From assembly GCA_023406895.1 (NCBI GenBank), contig JAEXTV010000004.1, positions 1 through 64,000 of the forward strand: a stretch of DNA of 64,000 nt. The letters run 5' to 3'. A model generated the notes under the pieces. That model made no database searches. It was not told the origin of the DNA and saw only the letters and a program-made list of their open reading frames with translations. Every line of letters starts with the position of its first letter. The first letter of the stretch is position 1. This document shows positions 6,465-15,873 of this stretch, one piece after another. Position numbers and translations under genes: made by a program. The DNA comes from Bacillota bacterium (GTDB lineage: Bacteria; Bacillota; Clostridia; Christensenellales; SZUA-584).

Positions 6465-8951
6465 TTATGCATTTTCTTCCTGTTTCTCAGGCTCCTGAGT
6501 CTCACTTGTTTGCTTTTTTATCTTATTTTGCTCCTGCTTTTTAAACGCGGGCTTACCGTCCAGCATATACATATAGACGTGATCTTTAATGCTTATATGA
6601 CCTTTCAGTATCTCTTCAGACAGCTCATCCTCCACAATCTGCTGGATCATTCGGCGCAGCGGGCGTGCGCCGTAGTTCTCATCAAACCCTTCCTTAGCAA
6701 GATGCTCCACCGCATCCTCGGAATAGGTCAGATAGATTTCGCGCTCTTCGAGTCGCTTGATCACGCTGCCGAGCATGAGTTTCACAATCTGCTTCGTATG
6801 CTCCGGGCTTAACTTATGGAACACGATGATGTCGTCGAGCCTGTTGATAAACTCGGGGCGAAACGCCTTCTTGAGCTCTTCCATAATACCCTGCTTCATG
6901 CTCTCATAACCTCTGTCGCCTTTCTCCACCGCAAAGCCGATGCGCTTGGCATCGATATTTGTCGCGCCGAGGTTAGATGTCATGATGATCACGCAGTTTT
7001 TAAAATCCACAAGGCGGCCTTTGGAATCGGTCAGACGCCCGTCTTCGAGTATCTGAAGCATGATGTTAAACACATCTGGATGCGCTTTTTCAATCTCGTC
7101 GAGCAGCAGCACCGAATAGGGATGCCGCCTGATTTTTTCCGTCAGCTGGCCGCCTTCATCAAAGCCGACATAGCCCGGCGGCGACCCGATGAGCTTGGAA
7201 ACCGCGTGCTTCTCCATGTACTCCGACATATCAAGCCGTATCAGCGCATTTTCGTCGCCGAACAGTGCTTCTGCCAGCGCGCGGGACAGCTCCGTTTTGC
7301 CGACGCCCGTGGGCCCTAAGAATATGAACGAACCGACTGGGCGCTTGGGATCTTTGAGGCCCGCACGCGAACGACGAATCGACTTTGCGACCGCTACGCA
7401 CGCTTCATTCTGTCCGATCACGCGGTTGTGCAGTGTCGCTTCCATATTGAGCAGCCGGTTGGCTTCGTCTTCGGTGAGCTTGACCACCGGAATATGCGTC
7501 CAGTTAGACACGATTTCGGCAATCTCTTTCTCGGTGACCTCGCCCTCGCGGCGGCTCGTGTCCTTCTCCCAAATGCTTTTCATCTCCGCGATCTGTTTTT
7601 CGATCTTTTTCTCCTCATCGCGCAGTTCGGCCGCTTTTTCAAAGTTCTGATGAGTGATCGCCTGATCCTTTTCCTTGCGCAGTTCATCCTGCTTTTCTTC
7701 AAGCTCCTTCAAATCCGGCGGCGCGGTATACAGGCTCAGGCGCACTTTCGAGGCCGCTTCGTCCATGAGATCGATCGCTTTATCGGGAAGGAAACGGTCC
7801 ATCAGATACCGGCTGGAGAGCTCCACAGCTGCTTTGAGCGCGTTATCCGTGATCTTCACACGGTGGTGCGCTTCATACCGGTCGCGCAGGCCCTTTAATA
7901 TCTCGATGGCTTCCTCGCGCGTGGGCTCGCCCACGGTGACCGGCTGAAAACGACGTTCGAGCGCCGCGTCCTTTTCAATGTGTTTTCTGTATTCATCATA
8001 GGTCGTCGCGCCAACCACCTGTATTTCGCCGCGCGCAAGCGCCGGTTTTAATATGCTGGCTGCGTCCATCGCGCCTTCCGCCGCGCCCGCGCCTACAATC
8101 GTATGGATTTCGTCGATGAAAAGGATCACGCTGCCCGATGTCTGTAAATCTTTGAGCACATCTTTGAGACGGTCTTCAAACTCGCCGCGGTATTTTGTGC
8201 CCGCGATCATACCCGCAAGATCCAGCGACACCACACGCTTGCTGCGCAGCAGCTCCGGCACGTTGCCTTCGGCAATGCGCTGGGCGAGCCCCTCGGCAAT
8301 CGCCGACTTGCCCACGCCCGGCTCGCCGATCAGCACAGGGTTGTTTTTGGTGCGCCTTGATAATATCTGCGTGATGCGCTCAATCTCCTGCGCGCGCCCG
8401 ATGACGGGGTCCAGCTCGCCTTCCTTGGCGGCTTTTGTTAAGTCGCGCCCGAATTTATCGAGCTTCGGCGTTTTCTGGTCCTTCTTCGGGTTGGCTTCGC
8501 CCGGCTCTGTGTTCTCGCCTGTCACGTTGTAAATGCCGTTTTCGAGTTCGCCGAAATCCGCGCCGAGGTCGCTCAGTATTTTAAACGCGACACCTTCCTT
8601 TTCGCGAATCAGCGCCATCAATATATGCTCTGTGCCCACATAGCTTTGCCCCAGCTGCCTTGAGAGCGTGACGCTGAGCTCAAGTATCTTTTTGGAACGC
8701 GGCGTATAGCCAAACCCTTGGGTAAACACAAAATCGCCCTGCCCGATCAGCGCGAGCACATTCTGCATCACCGACTCCTCGGTGACTCCCGAGAGATTTA
8801 ATAAATTGGCCGCCGCGCCTTCCTTCTCACATATCAATCCCAGCAGCAGATGCTCGGTCCCCACGTAGTTATGGCCCAGCTCCCGCGCCTTTTTTTCCGC
8901 ATGCTTAAGCGCGTTCTTCGCGCCTTCCGTAAATTTCGCAAAAAAATCCAT
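6465..8951 (-). CDS. clpC: ATP-dependent Clp protease ATPase ClpC
   Basis: An AAA+ unfoldase that feeds proteins, including arginine-phosphorylated ones marked by McsB, into ClpP. The protein has 828 residues. Two ClpN repeats occupy residues 1-150. Nucleotide domain 1 has Walker A GEPGVGKS near 209-216. The middle domain contains a UVR-type coiled coil, and nucleotide domain 2 has Walker A GPTGVGKT and LLLDEIEKAHP. A short Lys/Glu-rich tail ends the protein. It is the last gene of ctsR-mcsA-mcsB-clpC, 17 bases after mcsB, and ends at a strong terminator. A CtsR box in front of the operon indicates heat-stress derepression. Confidence 0.97.
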   Translation of the reverse strand: MDFFAKFTEGAKNALKHAEKKARELGHNYVGTEHLLLGLICEKEGAAANLLNLSGVTEESVMQNVLALIGQGDFVFTQGFGYTPRSKKILELSVTLSRQLGQSYVGTEHILMALIREKEGVAFKILSDLGADFGELENGIYNVTGENTEPGEANPKKDQKTPKLDKFGRDLTKAAKEGELDPVIGRAQEIERITQILSRRTKNNPVLIGEPGVGKSAIAEGLAQRIAEGNVPELLRSKRVVSLDLAGMIAGTKYRGEFEDRLKDVLKDLQTSGSVILFIDEIHTIVGAGAAEGAMDAASILKPALARGEIQVVGATTYDEYRKHIEKDAALERRFQPVTVGEPTREEAIEILKGLRDRYEAHHRVKITDNALKAAVELSSRYLMDRFLPDKAIDLMDEAASKVRLSLYTAPPDLKELEEKQDELRKEKDQAITHQNFEKAAELRDEEKKIEKQIAEMKSIWEKDTSRREGEVTEKEIAEIVSNWTHIPVVKLTEDEANRLLNMEATLHNRVIGQNEACVAVAKSIRRSRAGLKDPKRPVGSFIFLGPTGVGKTELSRALAEALFGDENALIRLDMSEYMEKHAVSKLIGSPPGYVGFDEGGQLTEKIRRHPYSVLLLDEIEKAHPDVFNIMLQILEDGRLTDSKGRLVDFKNCVIIMTSNLGATNIDAKRIGFAVEKGDRGYESMKQGIMEELKKAFRPEFINRLDDIIVFHKLSPEHTKQIVKLMLGSVIKRLEEREIYLTYSEDAVEHLAKEGFDENYGARPLRRMIQQIVEDELSEEILKGHISIKDHVYMYMLDGKPAFKKQEQNKIKKQTSETQEPEKQEENA

Positions 8952-8968
8952 CTGTCATTCATCTCCCT

Positions 8969-9976
8969 TCAAGAAGTAAAAACCTGCTTGATCAGCTCCG
9001 CGCGTTCTGCATCCCGGTCGGCAGGGTTCAAATGTCCGAACCGCTGCGCAATAATAGCGGGACGCGTGTTCATCATCACCTTGTAAAGCTGGCTGCTCGT
9101 GAGCTCAGGTACGATGCCCAGTGATACGCCAAACGCCACATCCGAAACCAGTTTCTGCGCTTCCGCGTCTCCAAGGCGCTTCGCATATTTGAGTATACCC
9201 ACCGCGCGCCAGATACGATCTTCAAGCGCAATCCCTAAACTGTTATAAAGCTCCTTACGCGTGCCGCGTTCAAAATTAATCACCTTGTTCGCCATCAGCA
9301 GCAGCCTTGAAAGTATCTCTTTTTCGGATACGCCGAGCGTCACCTGATTGGATATCTGGTAAAACGCGCCCGAAGCCGCGCTGCCTTCTCCGAATGCGCC
9401 GCGCACCGTCATACCCACCTTGCTGATCATCGAGGTGATGCGCGGCAGTGCTTTGGCCATCGTCAATGCCGGCAAATGAAGCATCAGCGAGGCACGCAAA
9501 CCCGTCCCTAAATTTGTCGGGCAGCTGGTCAAAAATCCGAGTTTATCGTCGAATGCGTAGTTCACACCCTGGGATAGCATGTTGTCGAGGCGGTCCGCCG
9601 CATCAAAAGCCTTATAAAGCGTCAGGCCTGAACTTAAACTTTGCAGACGGTAATGGTCTTCCTCGAGTATCATGACGCTGATGCTCTGGTCGCCGCTTGT
9701 GATGAGCCCGCCGAACCGGCTGTGTGACAGGTCGGCACTGATCACGTGCTCTTCTACAAGCGCGCGTTTTTCAATCTCGGTCATATCGCTGAGACGCGCG
9801 TAGGTGAATTCGGGCGATACAAGCAACGATTGCTTTGCAAGAGCGTGCACCTTCTCGATATCATCCGGATTCACGATGCGCGAGGGAAACGGCACATCCG
9901 CTATGTTTCTGGCCATCCGTATGCGCGTAGAAACCACCACGTCGTTTTCCGGTGCGCCGTCTTCCAGCCATTTCAT
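8969..9976 (-). CDS. mcsB: Protein arginine kinase McsB
   Basis: McsB phosphorylates arginine residues on damaged proteins and on CtsR, marking them for ClpCP. It is a phosphagen-kinase fold protein of about 335 residues. The N-terminal STRIRMARN segment and later nucleotide-binding arginines (for example RASLMLHLP and VRGAFGEG) are typical. ATG 9976 is preferred because AGGAGG lies 7 nt upstream; ATG 9982 overlaps the mcsA stop (ATGA) but is too close to the site. It sits between its activator McsA and ClpC. Confidence 0.95.
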   Translation of the reverse strand: MKWLEDGAPENDVVVSTRIRMARNIADVPFPSRIVNPDDIEKVHALAKQSLLVSPEFTYARLSDMTEIEKRALVEEHVISADLSHSRFGGLITSGDQSISVMILEEDHYRLQSLSSGLTLYKAFDAADRLDNMLSQGVNYAFDDKLGFLTSCPTNLGTGLRASLMLHLPALTMAKALPRITSMISKVGMTVRGAFGEGSAASGAFYQISNQVTLGVSEKEILSRLLLMANKVINFERGTRKELYNSLGIALEDRIWRAVGILKYAKRLGDAEAQKLVSDVAFGVSLGIVPELTSSQLYKVMMNTRPAIIAQRFGHLNPADRDAERAELIKQVFTS

Positions 9977-9978
9977 GC

Positions 9979-10479
9979 TCATCCCTCCTTATCGAGCAGC
10001 GCTATCTCATCACGAAGCCGCGCGGCCTCTTCAAAATTCTCGGTTGACACCGCTTCTTTAAGCTCGGCTTTAAGCTGTTCCCTGCGGGTTAGTCTTTCGT
10101 CTTCTTCCTTTTCAATGCCCGGATGCACTTCCACGCGCTCACCGGGGCGTTTGCCCGTGTGTGTAAGGCTCATATGAATGCTCTTTATGGCTGGATTGAT
10201 GCTGTCTTCAAAAACTTTATAGCAGTTGACGCAGCCGAGCTTCCCGTCCTTCTTAAAGCTTTCGAGCGTGGTGCCGCACACCTCACAACGCTGATCCTGT
10301 TCCTGCGCCTCCTCATAAAAGGTGCTCATAAAGTCGTTGAATGAGAACCACGGCATCACCACCGCCGATTTTTTCTTGGACGCACACTGGGGGCAAAGAT
10401 GCACAGTTTTGACCTGCCCGTTGACAAACGTCGTCATATGGACGGTCGCGTTATTCTTTAGGCAATTGTCACAGAGCAT
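9979..10479 (-). CDS. mcsA: McsA, activator of McsB (UVR domain)
   Basis: A zinc-binding adaptor that activates McsB and modulates CtsR. About 166 residues hold four CxxC pairs in the N-terminal half (CDNC, CPQC, CEVC, CVNC) for two zinc sites, and a C-terminal UVR helix pair (LKAELKEAVSTENFEEAARLRDEI). The start is ATG 10479, 7 nt after AGGAGG and overlapping the ctsR stop (TGATG), which implies translational coupling. Confidence 0.95.
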   Translation of the reverse strand: MLCDNCLKNNATVHMTTFVNGQVKTVHLCPQCASKKKSAVVMPWFSFNDFMSTFYEEAQEQDQRCEVCGTTLESFKKDGKLGCVNCYKVFEDSINPAIKSIHMSLTHTGKRPGERVEVHPGIEKEEDERLTRREQLKAELKEAVSTENFEEAARLRDEIALLDKEG

Positions 10480-10946
10480 CACTTTTCCTCCTCGCTCAGT
10501 AAAACAAGCACGAGCTGCTTTAATATGCTGGCTCTCACGTGATCTTTAAGCATGGCCGGTATGCTGAGCGACTTATCCGACACGGCAGCAATCATCAGCG
10601 CCCCTTCGCGCTTGCTGACCGCATTGCTATCGACCAGGCGGCAGATCACATCATGCGCGTCGCGCTCGGATATACTCTCACCGATTCGTGTGGTCACGAG
10701 CGTAAAAAGATGATCCGATTCATCGATGCTGAGGCGCAGCACGCGGATGTATCCGCCGCCGCCTCTCCGGCTTTCTATGATATACCCTTTGTCGGGCGTA
10801 AAACGCGTGGCCAGCACATAATTAATCTGCGACGGTGCACAATTAAAGTGCTGGGCAAGTTCATTTCTTTGCAGCTCTATTTTTCCTTCATATTCACTCA
10901 TCAATTCCTTGATGAATTGCTCGATCGTATCGCTTAGAATTGACAT
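10479..10946 (-). CDS. ctsR: Transcriptional repressor CtsR
   Basis: The repressor of class III heat-shock genes, 155 residues. The N-terminal winged helix carries the conserved glycine-rich wing (RRGGGGYIRV), which senses temperature in the Bacillus protein, followed by the C-terminal dimerisation domain. ATG 10946 is chosen because GAGGAG lies 8 nt upstream, rather than the in-frame GTG 9 nt earlier. It is the first gene of the operon and is preceded by a matching CtsR box, indicating autoregulation. Confidence 0.96.
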   Translation of the reverse strand: MSILSDTIEQFIKELMSEYEGKIELQRNELAQHFNCAPSQINYVLATRFTPDKGYIIESRRGGGGYIRVLRLSIDESDHLFTLVTTRIGESISERDAHDVICRLVDSNAVSKREGALMIAAVSDKSLSIPAMLKDHVRASILKQLVLVLLSEEEK

Positions 10947-10961
10947 GGCGTTCACTCCTCT

Positions 10962-10978
10962 TTTGACTATCTTTGACC
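10962..10978 (-). promoter_or_regulatory. CtsR box
   Basis: On the minus strand GGTCAAA-GAT-AGTCAAA is a perfect direct heptad repeat matching the established CtsR operator. It lies just downstream of the -10 element and upstream of the ctsR ribosome binding site. Confidence 0.93.
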
Positions 10979-10987
10979 TTTAATGAT

Positions 10988-11015
10988 ATTATACACTGTT
11001 TTTTAAAAAAAGCAA
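10988..11015 (-). promoter_or_regulatory. Promoter of ctsR operon
   Basis: On the minus strand TTGCTT (11015-11010) and TATAAT (10993-10988) are separated by a 16-bp T/A-tract spacer. The transcription start would fall at the edge of the CtsR box. Confidence 0.65.
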
Positions 11016-11450
11016 CGGATTAATTGTGAATGAAGAAAAACCAAAAGTATTGAAGAATTCAATATAAATAATGCCGAATTTTGAATTGACATTAAACTCT
11101 GATACTACCGCCTATTGAAAACAACGTGTTTGACATGCTAAAGAGCACAGCGATGTGACGACGAAACGGAAAGCATCCCGTGATAAAGCCTTTTATATGG
11201 GATTTTGCTCCGTTACACGGATCAACTCGCTATCGTTCACTCAAAATAAATATGCATCACAGTCAACGAAAAGACAGGTCGTGGTCATTCGTTCTGCTAT
11301 CATAGGGTACTATGATAGCGAAGTGACGGTGCCGTGGAAAATATCGGTCTTAATGATCCTCGTCCGCTTGGCACGCGTCACTTTAATTCTCACAACAATG
11401 TCTGCTGGATAAGATGGATTCCTTTCCGTAGTCATGACGGCTGAGCAACT
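11016..11450. repeat. Intergenic region with repeat copy and palindrome
   Basis: No gene is seen in about 430 bases. A repeat copy at about 11148-11243 aligns with 35581-35685, sharing GCATCCC, TGGGATTT and CTCAAAAT blocks in order. A perfect 10-bp inverted repeat, GCTATCATAG/CTATGATAGC, lies at 11296-11319 with a 4-nt loop and no T tract, so it is not an ordinary terminator. Confidence 0.6.
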
Positions 11451-12131
11451 TTATGCGGGCGTGGACATATATCGATCCGAGAAATACAGCTGCAGCCCTT
11501 TAAAAATAGCCGACGCGCATTTTTCCTGATAGTCCTCCGACTGCAGCAGCTCTTCGTCTTTCGCGTTGGATAAAAAACCGCATTCAACCAGCACACACGG
11601 GCAGTCACCCGAGCGCAGAATAAAATACGTTTCGGGCTTCTCAACGCGCGGCCTTTCGGGCTTCAAGGTTTCAACGAGCTTCTCCTGCATGATTTTCGCG
11701 AGTTTCTCTCCTTCCTCCGAATCCTTATGATAAAAGACGACCGGGCCGTGGCACGTGGTATCGCTGAATTTATTCATATGGATAGATATCACAACACTGG
11801 CATTGGATTTCTCGATAATCTGCTTTCTTTTTCTCATATCCTCATCCTTTGTATCCCCGATAGCATTTTCGTCTTCGCGTGTCATAATCACGCCATACCC
11901 TTGATTGAGGCACTTGGTTTTCAGCTTCATGGCTACTGAGAGATTGAGCGCGTCTTCTTTAACGCCGTTCGGGCTTACGGCTCCGCCGTCAAATCCCCCA
12001 TGCCCCGCGTCAATCACAACAATGATATCCCTTTGCTTCATGACGGGTTTTGATAACGGTATCGCGATGAGTGAAGCGATCAGCGCGATAACAATAAGAA
12101 AATAGATGAGATAGCGTCCCTTGCGTTTCAT
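11451..12131 (-). CDS. cwlD: N-acetylmuramoyl-L-alanine amidase, CwlD-like
   Basis: A zinc amidase of the Amidase_3 family, 226 residues, close to Bacillus CwlD, which acts with PdaA to make the muramic-lactam of spore cortex. An N-terminal hydrophobic segment at about residues 8-27 is a signal anchor for export. Catalytic motifs are DAGHGG (41-46), SIHMN and LVECGFLSN. It lies 55 bases downstream of tsaD on the same strand, possibly co-transcribed. A general cell-wall amidase role cannot be ruled out, but size and sporulating host favour CwlD. Confidence 0.85.
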   Translation of the reverse strand: MKRKGRYLIYFLIVIALIASLIAIPLSKPVMKQRDIIVVIDAGHGGFDGGAVSPNGVKEDALNLSVAMKLKTKCLNQGYGVIMTREDENAIGDTKDEDMRKRKQIIEKSNASVVISIHMNKFSDTTCHGPVVFYHKDSEEGEKLAKIMQEKLVETLKPERPRVEKPETYFILRSGDCPCVLVECGFLSNAKDEELLQSEDYQEKCASAIFKGLQLYFSDRYMSTPA

Positions 12132-12186
12132 GAAAGCACCTCCGCCGTTATCTCATCTATATTAGCATATTAATAAAATATGACAG

Positions 12187-13191
12187 CTATTCAAACAGCA
12201 ATTTACTTGCGTTTGCGTTAAGGCGAAGCGGTTCCTCCGCCGCTGGAGAAAAAGCCGCGGCACAGCCTATCATCGCGGCGTTGTCCGTGCAGTATCGCAG
12301 CTCAGGCAGATAAAGCGACAGCCCATTGGCTTTGGCGCGTGCCTCAAACTCAGCCCTCAGCGCCCCGTTGGCCGAAACGCCTCCCGCGATGCCGATCTTT
12401 TTTATGTCTGTCCGGGCCGCTGCCTCAAATGTATTGTCCGCAAGAAAGGCCACCGCTTCGTGCTGAAAGCTTGCGGCCACATCGGCCTTGCTATAGGCTT
12501 CGCCCTTCTGCTCCATGTTGTGAATATGGTTGATCACTGCGGTTTTGAGGCCGCTGAACGTAAAATCGAGATGTGTTTCGCCCTTGAAGCCGCGCGGATA
12601 TGCATACACGGGTTTTCCCTCGAGCGCGAGCGCTTCAAGCTTCGGGCCGCCGGGATACCCAAGCCCCAGCACACGTGCCGTTTTATCGAAGGCCTCTCCC
12701 ACCGCGTCGTCGCGCGTTTTTCCGAGCAGCCGGTATGTGCCATAATCCTCAACCACAACAATATGCGAATGGCCGCCTGACACAACGAGGCACAAGAAAG
12801 GCGGCTCGAGCGTTTCATGCGAAATAAAAAGCGAGCAGATATGCCCTTCGATGTGGTGCACGGGAATGAGCGGCAGCTTATGGTAATAGCTGAGCCCTTT
12901 GGCGTACGACACGCCGACGAGCAGCGCGCCAATCAGCCCCGGCCCGTCCGTCACCGCGACAGCATCCAAATCGGCAAAGCTCATATTCGCGTTCTGCAGC
13001 GCTTCGTCCACAATATATGGGACCTTCTTCACATGATTGCGCGACGCGATTTCGGGGACAACGCCGCCGTAAAGCTCGTGTTCCTTCTGCGTGTAAACCG
13101 CGTTGCCGATGACCTTGCGGCCCTGCATCACCGCCGCTGCCGTTTCGTCGCATGATGTCTCGATCGCGAGTATGATTCTATCAGGCTTCAA
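12187..13191 (-). CDS. tsaD: tRNA threonylcarbamoyladenosine transferase TsaD
   Basis: TsaD transfers threonylcarbamoyl from TC-AMP to A37 of ANN-decoding tRNAs, with TsaB and TsaE. The 334 residues show the ASKHA/Kae1 motifs: the ETSCDETA start, metal-binding HHIEGH, and GGxSAN near the C terminus (AGGVSANGAL). The start is TTG at 13191: GAGGAG lies 8 nt upstream, and the protein then begins right before ILAIETSCDE as in other TsaD proteins. It overlaps the upstream membrane-protein gene by 11 bp. tsaB and tsaE are not in the window. Confidence 0.95.
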   Translation of the reverse strand: MKPDRIILAIETSCDETAAAVMQGRKVIGNAVYTQKEHELYGGVVPEIASRNHVKKVPYIVDEALQNANMSFADLDAVAVTDGPGLIGALLVGVSYAKGLSYYHKLPLIPVHHIEGHICSLFISHETLEPPFLCLVVSGGHSHIVVVEDYGTYRLLGKTRDDAVGEAFDKTARVLGLGYPGGPKLEALALEGKPVYAYPRGFKGETHLDFTFSGLKTAVINHIHNMEQKGEAYSKADVAASFQHEAVAFLADNTFEAAARTDIKKIGIAGGVSANGALRAEFEARAKANGLSLYLPELRYCTDNAAMIGCAAAFSPAAEEPLRLNANASKLLFE

Positions 13192-13897
13192 CGGCTTTGC
13201 TCCTCTTTTTGATGATGATGAGCCCTGCCGCTGCCGCCGCGTTGAGCACCACAAATATCGATATGAAGCGAATGATGATGCGCGCCACGAGATCCGAGAA
13301 GAACTGCTCGGGCACCATCATGATCAGCACATCGGTTCTCGGATCGAGCAGCCAAAGATCGTTCGTAAAGAACAGGTGGTGGAATGAGATCCAGAAGGAC
13401 GTGAAATCAACCGCCGCATACAACCCAAGCGCACCCACAAACACCACAAATACGCCCGAAACGCATAAAAAAGATTTGCAGAGCGTTTTGCAGGCCTGTT
13501 TTTTGCGTATCAGGAATGTCGCGATCACGAGCACAACCGCGCCGATGAAAAAGACCGTGCGGACATTACGCGCGCTTAAGTAAAGCGCCTTCACATCCAC
13601 CATATGGTCCTTCTCGCGCTCACCGAAAACCTCCTGCATCTCGCCGCCGATTTCGGCCTGTATATCAAGGTCTTTGTCCGCATCCGTGATGTAATCGATC
13701 AGCTTGTTGGTCACCGCTGTGAGGTCCTGTTCGGCGATGCCGATATCCTGAGCGGTGTTGAGCTTTGAATATTCGCTCGTGAAGAACGAGGGGTTCAGCG
13801 CGAACATCTCGATACTGAGTATCAGCAGCGCCACAATCAGCATCACGCTGGCTGCGCAGGCGTAAACGGTACTCCAAACCCGACTGCTTTTGTTCAT
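13181..13897 (-). CDS. DUF1461 (TIGR01906-type) integral membrane protein
   Basis: A 238-residue membrane protein with an N-terminal helix (about 15-35), an extracytoplasmic loop of about 75 residues, and three further helices. The FHHLFFTNDLWLLDPRTD region before the last helix is the hallmark of the TIGR01906/DUF1461 family. Function is unknown. Its 3' end overlaps tsaD, so the two are translationally coupled, which is the only hint of context. Confidence 0.8.
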   Translation of the reverse strand: MNKSSRVWSTVYACAASVMLIVALLILSIEMFALNPSFFTSEYSKLNTAQDIGIAEQDLTAVTNKLIDYITDADKDLDIQAEIGGEMQEVFGEREKDHMVDVKALYLSARNVRTVFFIGAVVLVIATFLIRKKQACKTLCKSFLCVSGVFVVFVGALGLYAAVDFTSFWISFHHLFFTNDLWLLDPRTDVLIMMVPEQFFSDLVARIIIRFISIFVVLNAAAAAGLIIIKKRSKAVEA

Positions 13898-14010
13898 GGT
13901 TTCTCCTTAATCAATGCAGCGCATTGTTTTCTCTCTTGTCAGCCGCCATCTTTAACCATTGAATTCTACCACAAGGACGGCACATGCTCAAGCCATATCC
14001 ATGCAAGGCT

Positions 14011-15549
14011 TTACCTCTTCCCCACCCCTTTTATCATGCGTTTGAACCAGCTGACATCGTCCCTCTCAAGGCACCGTGTGATAAAGAGCAAAAAAATATA
14101 GAGTGCAAGCATCAGCACAACCTTCAGTGTCAGGCACCACGCACTCACAGAATCTCCAAGCGGAATAATGGCAAACAGTATTTTGACGACCATCGCTGAC
14201 GACGCAACGCAGACGAGCGGCTTTATGATCCAGCCCACAAACGGTATTTTTGTCTCGCTCGAAATCAGCAGCCGCCGAATGCTCAATGTCCCGTTGATCA
14301 GCGCGCTCACATAAAGAATGATGATATACGCATCCAAACCGAACTCGGGGACAAGAAAAAATATCAGCAGAACGCGCAAAGACGAATCGAGGATATTGAT
14401 CTTAAGCGTCTGAACCTGCTGATTAAGCCCGTTGAGCATCGAATCCACAATGAAATCAAGATAGATGAGCGGCACGAGCGGCGCAAGCAGCATAAGCAGC
14501 CGCGCGATATCGCCGTTTTGATAGATGAGCAGGCTGAAGTCCTTTGCGAATGCCGTAAACACGCCCGCAAAAAGAATCGCGAGCAGCACGGTGTTTTTGA
14601 ACACCTTGCCGAATATATACTGCACACGCCGCATGTTTTTCACGGCATAAGCTTCGGACACTTCGGGGATCAGCAACGTGCCCACAGCCGCAAGTATGCC
14701 GCACGGAAAGAATATGATCGGCATCGCCATGCCGATTTGCCCAAATTGCGAGAGCGCCTGTTTCGTCGTCGCGCCGAATTTGCGCAGCCCTGCGGGTATC
14801 ATCGTGTTTTCCGCTGTACGCAGCGCCGTTCGGATATAGGAACTGACGGCAATCGGCAGCGCGATATGCGCTATTTTTTTCATAATGCCCTTCTCATCGG
14901 TCACCTTTAGGCTCGATTGACGCTTATCGATGAGATAAAGTATGAACCCGAAACAGCACGACAGTCCTTCGGAAATCATACAGGCGAGGACAATGGCGAA
15001 ACACGCGTATTCAAGCCCTTTGGGCAAGAACATGTCGAGTATCAGCATGATCAGCATGATGCGTGCCATCTGCTCAAACATCATCTGACCCGCCGGCTTC
15101 AAGACCTTTTTCATGCCGTAGAAATACCCTTGCAGGCTAGATGTCAGCGCCATAAACGGCAGGCCGAACGCAAGCGTTTTCACGGAAAGCACCGTGCGCG
15201 CATCACCAAGCCAACTCTCGCCGATAAAGCCCGAGAGTGAATACAATGCAACACCAAATGTGATGCCGAGCAGCAGGCTGATTGAAACGGCACGCTGCAG
15301 AACATTTGTCACGTTCCTGCCGCCGCTTCTTGATAAGGCTTCCGCTGTCAACCGTGATACCGCAATGCCGATGCCTGACGACGCAAAAGTGGCTGCCAGC
15401 ATATAAATGGAGAGAATCAACTGGTAAAGGCCGATGCCCTCTTCGCCGATTTTACCGGACATGTATGCCAGCAGATAAATGCCGATAACACGCAGCAACT
15501 GCGAGGTTAATGTCAGTATCAGTGTGTTCTTCACGAAGCTTCGTTTCAT
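14011..15549 (-). CDS. SpoVB/MurJ-like polysaccharide flippase (MOP superfamily)
   Basis: A membrane protein of about 512 residues with some 14 predicted helices, belonging to the multidrug/oligosaccharidyl-lipid/polysaccharide exporter superfamily. The family includes SpoVB and MurJ, which move lipid-linked peptidoglycan precursors. An N-terminal MKRSFVKNTLILT segment and LTAEALSR and YFYGMKK loops fit the SpoVB branch. ATG 15549 is taken as start, since AGGATGG lies about 6 nt upstream; ATG 15555 is possible. A second, diverged member lies at 58062-59717. Which one serves the spore cortex cannot be told here. Confidence 0.85.
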   Translation of the reverse strand: MKRSFVKNTLILTLTSQLLRVIGIYLLAYMSGKIGEEGIGLYQLILSIYMLAATFASSGIGIAVSRLTAEALSRSGGRNVTNVLQRAVSISLLLGITFGVALYSLSGFIGESWLGDARTVLSVKTLAFGLPFMALTSSLQGYFYGMKKVLKPAGQMMFEQMARIMLIMLILDMFLPKGLEYACFAIVLACMISEGLSCCFGFILYLIDKRQSSLKVTDEKGIMKKIAHIALPIAVSSYIRTALRTAENTMIPAGLRKFGATTKQALSQFGQIGMAMPIIFFPCGILAAVGTLLIPEVSEAYAVKNMRRVQYIFGKVFKNTVLLAILFAGVFTAFAKDFSLLIYQNGDIARLLMLLAPLVPLIYLDFIVDSMLNGLNQQVQTLKINILDSSLRVLLIFFLVPEFGLDAYIIILYVSALINGTLSIRRLLISSETKIPFVGWIIKPLVCVASSAMVVKILFAIIPLGDSVSAWCLTLKVVLMLALYIFLLFITRCLERDDVSWFKRMIKGVGKR

Positions 15550-15613
15550 CCGCATCCATCCTGTCACAAATATCAATTAAATATATGTGCCGGAACGGCG
15601 AAAAAGCCGCAAA

Positions 15614-15639
15614 GAAAAAAACACCGGATTAACCGATGT
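15614..15639 (-). terminator. Minus-strand terminator
   Basis: ACACCGG (15621-15627) and CCGATGT (15633-15639) pair over seven positions, with one G-U wobble in the minus-strand RNA, followed by six T residues. It would end the transcript of the GreA/GreB-like gene upstream. Confidence 0.55.
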
Positions 15640-15873
15640 CTTGCCATTCTATTCACAAGCGATTCGCGCTATCCAAATTGCGCAAGAAAGCGATAGTTTC
15701 CTCTAAATCTTATCAGACATTTCAAAATCGAAAAGTAGAATTTTAACATTTTCGTTACTAAAGAACCCGATATACAAAGCCAGTACGGCGATACAATCTT
15801 AACTTTATTTACAAATCTACGCTTACGGAATTGTCCGCCATGGTAGTCACTCTTGCCGGGCTTACTAAAGCGC

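Noticed and set aside
11296..11319. 10-bp perfect palindrome as a terminator
   Set aside because: No T tract on either strand, and no gene ends close enough; kept only as a palindrome in the intergenic entry.
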